The position numbers were made by a program, and so were the translations under genes. This document shows, in pieces, positions 1 to 9,059 of a DNA stretch of 36,276 nucleotides (within the stretch, counting starts at the first letter, position 1; each line of letters begins with the position of its first letter). Origin of the DNA: Gnetum montanum (lineage: Eukaryota; Streptophyta; Gnetopsida; Gnetales; Gnetaceae); NCBI GenBank assembly GCA_015680685.1, contig MNCI01000851.1, forward strand, positions 15,877 to 52,152. Reading direction: 5' to 3'. A model generated the notes under the pieces. It was not told where the DNA came from, did not search any database, and worked only from the letters and a program-made list of their open reading frames with translations.

Positions 1-894
1 TATATTTTGGTTGATGCATCGTTTTCTTTTTGGTAAATTCTTGTGGTTAAGACTTTAACTCTTGTTCCAAGTGACATTCCTAGAGCCTATAGACTCTTCA
101 AATGTGGGTTTGTTAGGGCATTAAGGGCATGAGCCTGCTTCGGGGAGGACCCACTGGCATTCCTATTTGGTGCATCTGTTAAATTCTTTCCCTTAACATT
201 TTTGCAACCCGCTCTATTTTGTTCATTTTCATCTTGACATCCACTTCATTGACATTACAGTTGTCTCTTTTTCTCCATATTTCTTATTCTTTTTCTTTCT
301 CCATTCTATTGCTACCAACGGTTTGCTCTTAGTCATGGGGGTCTTGTTCCAATTTTTTCGATTTTTTCCAAACCATTACACCTTCGGTAGTCACTACTAT
401 TATATCTTCAGACTCGTATTAGCCATACCACAACTCAGCCAATGAACTTTTCACCAAAGCAAGGTATCAGTTGCATTGAAATTCATTTACCCTTGCTAAT
501 ATACAATTGTGTTGTGTGTGCAGATGGCAATCATACAACAATGAATTGGATTTGGAGGGAACACTTGGAATGGATCGGTGCTGAAGCAGCTATGCAAGGA
601 GCGAGATCGATGGCACGCTTACGGATGGACAACGAAAAGCGCAATCCTGGAATTGGCAGCAGCATACTTCTTTTGTCCTCTCTCTTCTCTCTCAGCTACC
701 AAATAAGGCCTGATGTTAAATGTATAAGGTGTTCACTCCTGTTATCATGAATACTAGTTTTGTCATGTCTTGTAATGATGATCCGTTCACATGTCATCCC
801 ATTCACCATTAGTTCCATTTGAGTGAATAATCCCATACCTTCCCAATATTTTGTAAGGAACTCGAGGATGAGTTTTTATTTAGTCATGGGGGTA
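1..894 (+). mobile_element. 3' internal end of LTR retrotransposon B (cut by window edge)
   Basis: This stretch is the non-coding 3' interior of a plus-strand Ty3/gypsy-like element. It matches the reverse complement of the region between integrase and LTR in element A (about 2710-3920). Shared landmarks are the GC-rich block near 115-163 (GAGCCTGCTT..GGGGAGGACCCACTGG), the pyrimidine-rich TGTGTGCAG|ATGGC acceptor-like site near 515-528, and the pre-LTR sequence ACTCGAGGATGAGTT followed by CATGGGGGTA at 885-894, the polypurine tract. A 102-codon open frame at 442-750 lies here but shows no recognised domain and straddles the acceptor-like site, so I do not call it a gene. The 5' part of the element lies outside the window. 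Confidence 0.8.
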
Positions 895-1675
895 TGATGG
901 GATGCGATATCGCAACCGCCGCGATATCGCGGTGCGTCACCAAGTCTATAAATAAGAGGCTGCTCTCCCTTGTTTCTATTTCTAGGCCTAGACCATAGTG
1001 AAACTCTAGCAATTTTACCTCTCCAGAGATAGAATAATTTCCATGTGCCCGCAGTAGGAACTTTAAAGTGAATGGATCTTTATTCGAGCAAATATTGTAC
1101 CTGAAGACAAGTTTGTGTATGGAAATAAAGATGAACTTCTTGGATAAACCTTGCAGTGCATGGATTAGGCTAATTAGGACTTTATTTATTGTTATTTACT
1201 GTTTACCATTTAAATTCTTTCTTAGTTAATTAAATCTCTCTCAACCCTTCTCCTGTAGTTAAGTGCATTCAATACGACCGCTTCGAGCACGTGCGTTACG
1301 CTTGGTGATTCCAGTAACGACTAGCGTTTGGTAACCAAGGTTGCATTGGTTCAAGATGTGAACAGTAAGTGGGAACGGATGCTGATGCTAGGTTAATTAA
1401 GGCTTAGTTAGTTAGTTAAAGTTAGTCAATTAGTCTCTTCCCCCTTCACCTTATTAGCATATGAGATAAAATAGAAAAGATATAAAAATCATATACCTCA
1501 GACTTACTTAACCATACAATTGTGACAACTACAAGTAAGTCTGGGAAGACAACAAATGATTAACCTTAAGTGTTCCATGAGGTGTGTAGGCACTTAGTCT
1601 ATGGAGTTTGACCAGATTGCGCGTGTAACGCTTGTATTCGTATGGTTGAGTGTAGGGGTACCTTGCCACTCATCA
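895..1675 (+). repeat. 3' LTR of element B
   Basis: The LTR is 781 bp, begins TGATGG directly after the polypurine tract and ends ACTCATCA. Its U3 holds two perfect palindromes, GCGATATCGC (904-913) and CCGCGATATCGCGG (919-932), then TATAAATA. The last 60 bp (GGTTGAGTGTAGGGGTACC..CACTCATCA) is the reverse complement of the start of the LTRs of A. The start TGATGG differs from the family TGATGAG by one base. No second LTR is in the window, so its target duplication cannot be tested (right flank ATAAG). Confidence 0.88.
947..954 (+). promoter_or_regulatory. TATA box of element B LTR
   Basis: TATAAATA followed by AGAGGC, about 52 bp into the LTR and 15 bp after the second GATATC palindrome. The same octamer occupies the same place in every LTR of the window, so it marks the U3 core promoter; the U3/R boundary is expected 25-35 bp downstream. 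Confidence 0.75.
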
Positions 1676-1856
1676 ATAAGAATGCTCAAATGAAAATAAA
1701 GGAACCAGAGAAGATAAAAGCTTTTGTAAAAATACTTTTACTTTTACTATAGGAAGGCTTGATCAATATAGACATATAACATGTAAAGAAATTTTTTTCT
1801 TATGTAAAACAATTACTATCTATCAAAAGATTAAATCTTTTATTGACAAGGAGGTT

Positions 1857-1861
1857 GTAGT
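1857..1861. repeat. Target-site duplication of element A, left copy
   Basis: GTAGT directly before the TGATGAG end of the left LTR. It is repeated exactly at 12089-12093 after the right LTR, the 5-bp duplication expected from a Ty3/gypsy integrase. Confidence 0.9.
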
Positions 1862-2709
1862 TGATGAGTGGCGAGGTACCCCTATGCTCAACCATATGAA
1901 TACGAGTGTTACGCATGATCCGGTTGAACTCCAAGGACTAAGCGCTTATGTGCTTTCACAAAACAAGGATGGGTTAGGTGATTGTTGTCTTCCCAACCTT
2001 ACTCGTATAACACGATTGTATGATTAAGTAAACTTGAGGTATATGATTTTTATATATTTTTTGATCTTTTATGTCCTAGTGCTACAAAGGGAGAAGTGAA
2101 CTAATTAAGTAACTAATTTACTTCAACTAATTGACTATGCTCTAACTAGTCCTAACACTAGCATCTATTCCCACTTGTCGTACACATCCTGAACTAGTGC
2201 AACACTATTGGGATTACCAAACGCTAGTTGTTACTGGGTTACCAAGTGTTCCATGTATGCTTGAAGTGGTCGTACTAAGTGTGCTTACTTTTGAAAATTA
2301 ATGAAACAATAAAAGCAACATCAATTAACTAATGAAAGCATTAAATAACTGTAAATAACATTAAATTCAAGAAATAAGATATTCTAAATGTTGCAAGGTC
2401 TATCATAAAATTCATCTTTATTTCCAGACACAAGGTGTGCTCAGGTACATAGTGCTCAAATAAAGATCCGTTCGCTTTATGACTCCTAATATGGGCACTT
2501 AGAAATAATTATAACTTTGAGAAGGGAAAACTACAAGAGTTTGGGTAAGGGACTAAGAACTAATGCCCAAAACCAAGTGCGCCTACCTCTTATTTATAGG
2601 CAACGAGGCAAGTTTTGACATCGAATGTCCATTATTACTTAGCAGGCCCTGACATCGCAGACCCAATATCACAAATCCGATATCGTGGTTTTGATATCGC
2701 AGCTCATCA
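1862..2709 (-). repeat. 3' LTR of element A
   Basis: An 848-bp LTR. Read on the minus strand it starts TGATGAG at 2709, passes GATATC-rich U3 and TATAAATA (plus-strand TATTTATA near 2590-2600), and ends CTCATCA at 1862. It matches the right LTR along its length with scattered, mostly transition, differences. Confidence 0.92.
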
Positions 2710-2718
2710 TACCCCCAT
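2710..2718 (-). other. Polypurine tract of element A
   Basis: On the minus strand ATGGGGGTA lies directly against the TGATGAG start of the 3' LTR. This is the plus-strand priming site for reverse transcription. A second copy lies at 3038-3046 within the tandem duplication. Confidence 0.8.
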
Positions 2719-2729
2719 GACTGAATAAA

Positions 2730-2745
2730 AACTCGTCCTCGAGTT
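2730..2745. other. Conserved hairpin just upstream of the polypurine tract
   Basis: AACTCG-TCCT-CGAGTT is a perfect 6-bp stem with a 4-base loop. It recurs at 3058-3073 (second copy in A) and, with minor changes, upstream of the LTR of B and at 15980-15995 in C. A comparable GAGGAC-containing stretch before the polypurine tract is common in plant Ty3/gypsy elements. Confidence 0.6.
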
Positions 2746-3334
2746 CCTTACAAAATATTGGGAAGGTATGGGATTATTGACATAGAGTGATAGAATCAAA
2801 GTGCTCGGTGAATGAATTGACAAATATATTACAACATTGGTGTTCATGCCTATTGTGGTGAACACTATACATAGATGACATCCAAACCCTCATTTGATAG
2901 CCTAAAGAGAGAGAGAGAAAAGAAAAGAAAATGAGGTGCATTGCTGTTGATGTCAAAACTATGCACACCATTGTTCATCCATAGCCACATGACCAAGCTT
3001 GTTCCTAATATCGCAAATCCGATATCGCGGCTCATCATACCCCCATGACTGAATGAAAACTCGTCCTCGAGTTCCTTACAAAATATTGGGAAGGTATGGG
3101 ATTATTGACATAGAGTGACAGACTTAAAGTGCTCGGTGAATGGATTGACGAATATATGACAGCATTGGTTTTCATGCCTATTGTGGTGAACACTATACAT
3201 AGATGACATCCAAACCCTCATTTGATAGCCTGAAGAGAGAGAGAGAAAAGAAAAGAAAATGAGGTGCATTGCTGCGGATGTCGAAACTATGCACACCATT
3301 GTTCATTCATAGCCACATGACCAAGCTTGTTCCT

Positions 3335-4962
3335 TATATGAATGCTTTTGCTCCAGTCCATCTTGAGTGGTCCCCCCCATCCCATTCCATTGTTCATGTA
3401 ATCGCCATCTGCACACACAACACAATCACGAATCAGCAAGGATAGATAAAACCTAATGTAGTTGATACCTTGCCTCAATATAGAGCACATTGGCTAGGTT
3501 GTGGGTGGGTTAGAGGCTTATGATTGATAACTACCCAAGGTGTAGGGGTAAGATAAGTATGGAATGAAAAAAATTTTAACAGGACCCCCACGACTAAGAG
3601 TGAACCTCCGGTAACAATAAGATGGAAAACTTTAGAGAACAAGAAATTTAAGAGAAATAACAATGGTGAAGCTAATAAAACAAAAGAAAAAATGGATGTC
3701 ACTGATGGGGTGAATGAGAAATAGTTAATTGCAAGAAATGTTTAAGGGAAAGGGCTTAACAATTGCATTAAAAAGGAATGCCAGTGGGTCCTCTCTAAAG
3801 CAGGCTCATGCCCTTAATACCCTGACAACCCACAAACCAAAGAGTCTGTAGGCTCTCGAAATGACATATGAAAATAATGGTCAAGAACTTACCCACAAGA
3901 GTTTACCAAAGAATAACAATGCATTAACTAAGATATAGAATCATCATAAAACTAGCAATGAGGTGGAATGGGAAAAGCAATTCAGAAAGAAAGGAGAGAA
4001 TGGAATGGAATCCCAAAATTAAGGTTATGTAAAGTCCCTTATGTAATATGTGGTTAAGGTAACTTAATAAAATTCCATCCAAATCCAGATTCAACTATCC
4101 ACATCCAATGATCGTGCATCGACACACTTGACCAACCCATCCTCTTGAAGCAACAAGAATGCGTCCACTGAGCCACTACCATCCTAACAAGAGAAGAAGT
4201 AGGAAGTGAGAAACGACCTTAGTTAGAGGGAACCTTCAGGCATGGGTAACATGTCTTTCCAATGCCATAACCAGTGCTTGTAGCCTATGTTTCTTTATTA
4301 TGTCTAAGAGATGTGCTTTGAATTCTCACCAGTTTTTTTTTTGTGAGAACGACACCATGCAAAGACTTATTTCATTCAGACAACTTCTTGATATATTGGC
4401 CAATAGTAGAATGGTGGAAGACTTTATGAAAAACATCCAAGTACCTAAGAGAATGGGGGGGACAAATGCATCGAATCCCCTTGAGGTCACACCCTTTTCC
4501 ATCCATTTGAATCTTTCCTTGGTTCGAAGATTAGTAAGCCACCAATTCATTAATAGGTTTTCTTAGAAAAAGGGACAGTACATTTCTAGAACAAGGAAGA
4601 CCATAGAGTTTCATGGATAAATGGGTGACGTGGACTCATTGCTTGTTTTATCAAAAGAAACCATATCTTAGCATCAACATGAAAAGTCAAAGGTAAAAAC
4701 CAAACATTAGAAATCAACACCATTATAGTACTCTCCACCATCATGAGAACTTATTATATGATGAGTGAGATTTATTCAAACGAAATGTAATAGAGAAAGA
4801 AATAGTAAAAAATGTTAACGATGGTGTAAAACAAAAACAAGTAAAGATAAAGAATGTGCAAAAAAAAAAAAAAAGTTAAAGAAACTAAGGGCCTTAGAAT
4901 GATTAGCATTGGTGGCCATCTCCCCCATGATTGAGTTGGAAGGAGGAGATCCAAAATAATGA
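3335..4962 (-). other. Long non-coding 3' region of element A between integrase and LTR
   Basis: About 1.6 kb of the 3' interior without a supported gene. It contains two blocks found again in the other elements: CATGTTACCCATGCCTGAAG near 4235-4260, and AGTGGGTCC..AAAGCAGGCTC at about 3776-3825. On the minus strand a pyrimidine-rich stretch ends TGTGTGCAG|ATGGCG near 3410, at the place where element C carries its 3' ORF. Here the reading frame closes after a few codons. A 15-base A-run is at 4860-4874. This is the position of the env-like ORF in Athila elements, but no signal peptide plus membrane anchor can be recognised. Confidence 0.6.
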
Positions 4963-6192
4963 TCAAGGTTGTTCATTAATAGGGGTAGTGTTAGTACTAG
5001 TTGTTTTAAGCTCACAGAAGGGTTTGGTTTCCTGGATGTTGATCAATAATTTCTTATTTAGGCTTTCAGGTTTATAGATCATCATGGTCCCTGAAGGAAA
5101 ATTTTCATGAATGATATAAGGTCCTTCCCATAGCATTTGAAATTTATTTCGTTGTGTCACATGTGTGGGACTCTAATAAAGAACCTTATCCCCTAGTTGG
5201 TATTTAACTTTTCTAATTTTTAGGTCATGACATTGCTTGTTGAAGGCCTTGTGCAGTTCATTGGATGATAGGGGGGCTAATCAATTCTCATCTAGCAAGT
5301 TAAGGTTCATCAACCATTCTTTCTGTGCTAGATTGAGGTCACATGCTGTAGATAGTGTACGGAGCTCAGCTTGGATAGGAAGTGTGGGAAGTTTAGTGTA
5401 CACTAACTCATAGGGAGAGTAGCCTATATGAAGTTTCCATGTTGAGCGGTATGCCCAAAGAGCATCATTCAGTTTGGTGCTCCAATCTCACCTATATTTA
5501 CTAATGGTTCATGTTAATATTTTTGTGATCTCCCTATTGGTGACTTTGGCTTGACCATTCGCTTGAGGCTGATATGGTGTAGTCAGCTTATGCTCCACTC
5601 CTAAGTGTTGCATCAATTTTCGAAAAGTTGCACATGTAAAATGTGTACCATTTTTAGAAATAAATGCACGAGGCACACCAAACCTATTTATGATTTTTTG
5701 TTGAATAAATCGTGCAGTAGTAGATGATGTACAATCAATAGCAACGACTGCTTCTACCCACTTTGTAAAAAAGTCAACAACAACAACAATGTAGCATTTT
5801 CCATTGGAAATTGGTGTAATAGGCCCCATAAAATAAATACCCCATATGTTGAAGGGTTCTAAGGGTTGAATCCATTATTGTGGATCCTTCATTCTAACAG
5901 TCATTCCCCCATCGTGTTGGTAGTGCTCACAAGATTGGACTAAATGATGAACATCCCAGAACAATGTAGGCCAATAATATCTTGCAAGTAAGATTTTAAG
6001 GGTTGTTCATCTCCCAGCGTAATGACCCCCACAAGGACCCTCATGAGCATCTTGGAGAACTCATAATTGATTTTCATCGGGAAAACACCATCGAACCAAG
6101 CCATTGGGACATACCTTATAAAGGTGTCCATTAATTTCCATGAAATATTTGGCTCAGTAAAGAAACTGTTGTTTCTTTTTAACATCTAACCC
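4963..6192 (-). pseudogene. Integrase domain of element A (broken)
   Basis: Integrase would insert the element cDNA into the host genome. Reading one minus-strand frame through stops, the N-terminal H2C2 zinc-binding module is visible near 6060-5950 (H-E-G-P-C-G-G-H-Y followed by a C-E-H segment). The catalytic core is at 5829-5509 with V-V-D-F-F-T-K-W, giving the first acidic residue. The second motif reads I-S-K-N-G-T-H-F where families have S-D-N-G, and the third reads Q-A-N-G-Q-A-K where families have A-E. Two of the three D,D,E residues are therefore lysine. The C-terminal G-P-Y module is at 5160-4963 (K-F-Q-M-L-W-E-G-P-Y). It lies in the same frame as RT and RNase H. No chromodomain follows. 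Confidence 0.88.
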
Positions 6193-6600
6193 TTATGGTG
6201 TTTCTTGTGTAAGAAGATAAGTGAGAATGCTACTATACCAATTTGTATTGGTGGGTAAGTAATTGTTTATCACACCTGCAAAGAGGAGTTCATCAGGGAA
6301 ATGGTCAGAGATTGGATATTTGTCCTCTTTGTTGTCCCATCGTAACCAAGATAAATGATCAGTGATAACATTCTTAGTACCTTTATGATCGATCATTGTA
6401 ATATCAAACTCTTGTAAGATCATGAGCCATCGTATGATGTGAGGGCTCATCATTGGTTTATTCATTAGGAACTGTATTGCACTATGATCTGTGTGTACAA
6501 ATATCTTATAGCCTAATACATAGTGCCTAAATTTTTCTAGTGCAAACACCACAGCCATTAACTCTTTTTTTGTTGTGGTGTAGTTGAGTTGTGCACCGAC
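6193..6600 (-). pseudogene. RNase H domain of element A (decayed)
   Basis: This domain degrades the RNA strand of the RNA/DNA hybrid during reverse transcription. The minus-strand frame shows a run of about 120 codons (6558-6193) with the usual late RNase H landmarks: A-L-E-K-F-R-H-Y, V-H-T-D-H-S-A-I, H-I-I-R-W-L-M-I-L-Q-E-F-D and D-H-K-G-T-K-N-V-I-T-D-H-L-S. The Y-V-L-G block and T-D-H are conserved among plant Ty3/gypsy proteins. It follows RT in the same frame and precedes integrase, the gypsy order. Upstream codons toward 6600 carry the expected T-T-K-K-E-L segment. A related copy, more damaged, is at 28500-28810. Confidence 0.88.
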
Positions 6601-7950
6601 AATACTTCGACTTGCACAATGAATGTAATAAGGGTGTTTTTGGTCATCTAACTATGTAAGTATGGCTCCTAAAGTAAAGTTAGATGCGTTAGTCATTATG
6701 TGAAATGATCTAGACCAGTTAGGAGCTTGTAGAATAGGTGTTTCTATGAGCTTTTGTTTCAAGGTTTGGAAAGCTAGCTCACATTCCCTAGTCCATACAT
6801 CCTTCTTTGTTAATTCGACCAATGGTTTTGCAACCTTTGAAAAGTTCTTAATGAAGCGTTTATAATAGCTAGTATGTCCAAGGAATGATCAAATATCTTT
6901 TACAATTTTAGGTTGCTGAGTGATTCCTTGGATGACCTTAATCTTTTTAGGATCTACCTCTATCCTTGTTTGTGAAATCTTATGCCCTAATACAATGCCT
7001 TATTGGACCATTAGATGGCTTTTTTGCAAATTGAGCCTTAATTTGGTTTCAACACATCGTTTCAGTATTTGCTCTAATCAGTCCAATGCTTGTTCAAAGT
7101 CTGCTCCGTAGGTGGAGAAATTGTCTATAAAGACCTCCACACCATTTCCTATTTGCTGCTGAAATATGCTTAGAACCAGATGTTGAAATGTTGTTGGGGC
7201 ATTTCACAAGCCAAACGACATCTGTCTATATGCGAATGTCCCCTAAAGACTTGTGAATGTAGTCTTGGCTTGGTCTTCTGGTGCTATTTGAATTTGATTG
7301 TATCCACTGTAACCATCCAGAAAACTATAGTAGCAATGCCCTGCAATGGTATCTAAGACTTGGTTGACGAATGACAATGAAAAGTGGTCTTTGAATGTTG
7401 CCATGTTTAACAACCTAAAGTCTATACAAATCCTCCATTTACCTCCTTTTTGGGGCACAATGACTAATGGACTAACCCATTCACTATCAGCAATGGGGTA
7501 GATGAACCTAGCTTTTAGAAGTTGTTCAAGTTCTTCTTTAACCACTTACTTAAGCTTTGGGTTCAATCACCTTTGCGGTCGTCGTCAAGTTTTCATGGAG
7601 GGGTCAGTGTAAATTCTATATTGGCATATCCTAGGATCTATTCTAGTTAATTCAAGATATGACCAACCAAAGGCTTTTGACCATTTGTTTACCATTTTTG
7701 GTAGTCTTTCTTTTTGTTGAGGAGCGAGCTTAGCATTAATGATTACCAATTTTCCATTTATAAGAAATGTATATTCCATATCGGTGGACAATGGTTTTAA
7801 CTCAAGGGGCTCTTGCTTGAACTTGTCAGGGATTCCCAACTTCACCCAGTTGATATTTTCAATGTCAGAACTTGGAAGTTGGTGATGGACTTTCTCTAAG
7901 GTGTCTATGCTATTGATGTAGGTGCAAGTCAAGCTCTTAGTTAGTTCCAT
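6601..7950 (-). pseudogene. Reverse transcriptase domain of element A (catalytic Asp lost)
   Basis: RT copies element RNA into DNA in a cytoplasmic particle. The segment 7950-7585 holds the pre-RT block (E-L-K-P-L, then A-P-Q-Q-K-E-R-L, G-W, C-Q-Y-R-I) typical of Athila/Tat-type pol. The fingers and palm are at 7545-7243, with L-L-K-A-R-F-I-Y-P, S-P-L-V-I-V-P-Q-K-G-G, R-I-C-I-D-F-R-L-L-N and F-L-D-G-Y-S-G-Y-N-Q-I. The F-x-D-D catalytic box at 7131-7120 reads F-I-D-N: the second aspartate is asparagine, a single G-to-A change. Thumb/connection motifs (F-L-G-H-T, Y-Y-K-R-F-I) continue toward 6850. Several in-frame stops separate the open pieces, but the frame itself is kept from protease to integrase. 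Confidence 0.9.
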
Positions 7951-8100
7951 GCATATAGTTGAATTTCTTTCTTAGTTAGCTATCAACCACTGGGTGTCTT
8001 CTTGTCTTGTGGTTGCTGCATATAGGCATCTTTGTATGTTAGTTATTTGTGCACACTGGTTGCATGCAGGCAATGTTAAACATTGTATAAACCAGGACTT

Positions 8101-8480
8101 CTACATGCAATTACACGTTGTGTCACTATATGTGATACATGGAACTTTCTTCTTCTTGATCTTTTCAAACATAATTTCCTTTGATATTTCTAAGGAAAGA
8201 TCACGTATTCCTAGGCATGCGTTAATTGTGCTTAGCCATGCTCTTCCTATAATGATTGGGAAGTCCCCCTTATAGTTGTTGAGTTGAATCACTAGGAAAT
8301 TGGCTAGATACAACCACCCACAAACAATGGTGATAATGTCCTCCACTATTCCTAATGGGACAGTGATGGATTGGTCGGCCAGCTCTAAATGAATGTTACT
8401 CTTTCTTAATGGAGGCAGGTTCCAGGCTTTATACATTTCTTAAGAGATTAAGTTAACACCAGAGCCTAAATCCAAAAGAG
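8101..8480 (-). pseudogene. Aspartic protease domain of element A (decayed)
   Basis: Retrotransposon protease cuts the Gag-Pol polyprotein. The catalytic motif L-L-D-L-G-S-G-V-N-L-I is read at about 8478-8446, with the catalytic aspartate codon at 8472-8470; the D-L-G-[AS] form is usual in the Athila/Tat branch. A stop follows four codons later, then an open stretch (8436-8101) with L-A-D-Q-S-I-T-V-P-L-G and D-F-P-I-I-I-G-R-A-W-L, the flap and the I-G-R substrate-side motif. It shares its frame with RT, and a proline- and glutamine-rich linker (9057-8791) lies upstream in the same frame. Confidence 0.82.
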
Positions 8481-9059
8481 CTTTGCAAGGCTCATTCCCA
8501 GCAATTTGCAAATATATAAGAGGACTTCCAGGATTAGAGAATTTCCTAGGAAGATGACCAGCTTTAATCCAATCAGTAATTACATGAGTCAACATGACCG
8601 TGTGCATTAAGTGTGGTCTTTGGTTCGAAGGAAGCTCTGAAGATTCGAATTATGGTGAGGCCTTTGGAGGATCAATCACTTGTGGTTGTAAGGACTTGGT
8701 TAGATTGTTGGTTCTAAAGAAAGGTCTCTTTTTTGTATGGTTTTTTGAACCAATAGTAGGTTGCGGGTTGACAGCCCTTGTATTGTTATGTTACTGCGGT
8801 TGGGCAAGGAGCTCACCCTGCATAGTTGGAGTAGGTGGCAATGGAGCTAAGGGTGGAAGAGGTGCAATTAGATGAGAAGGATAGTACATTTGTGGAACAT
8901 CTCTCCTAGGAGAAGGAGTTCTATAGTACTCATGGGTTTGGTAGTGAGATTGAGAAGAGACGAGACTAGTGGAGTCACGTGCAGAGATTGGCTGCTGCAC
9001 GTAGTATTTGTATGGTTCAGGTTGACGGTAAGAACACTGTTGACATGATGGTGGCATTC

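Larger units (their letters stand above)
2665..3334 (-). repeat. Tandem duplication of U3 start, polypurine tract and 3' interior of element A
   Basis: Two head-to-tail copies lie at about 2665-3006 and 3007-3334. Each has the first part of the LTR (AATATC..CTCATCA), the polypurine tract TACCCCCATG, the AACTCGTCCTCGAGTT hairpin and about 270 bp of 3' interior ending CCAAGCTTGTTCCT. The first copy is about 14 bp longer because of an extra GATATC unit. The copies differ at scattered positions. Each carries a 65-codon open frame with similar predicted peptides, but no known domain. Confidence 0.88.

Noticed and set aside
442-750. 102-codon open frame in element B as an env-like gene
   Set aside because: No signal peptide and membrane anchor pair, no domain, and the matching frame in A is different after the acceptor-like site.
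4300-4566. Overlapping open frames on both strands at 4300-4566
   Set aside because: They are in the non-coding 3' region of A and are not preserved in C or D.
5940-6185. 81-codon minus-strand open frame
   Set aside because: It lies in a different frame over the integrase zinc module. The H2C2 motif is read in the frame shared with RT.
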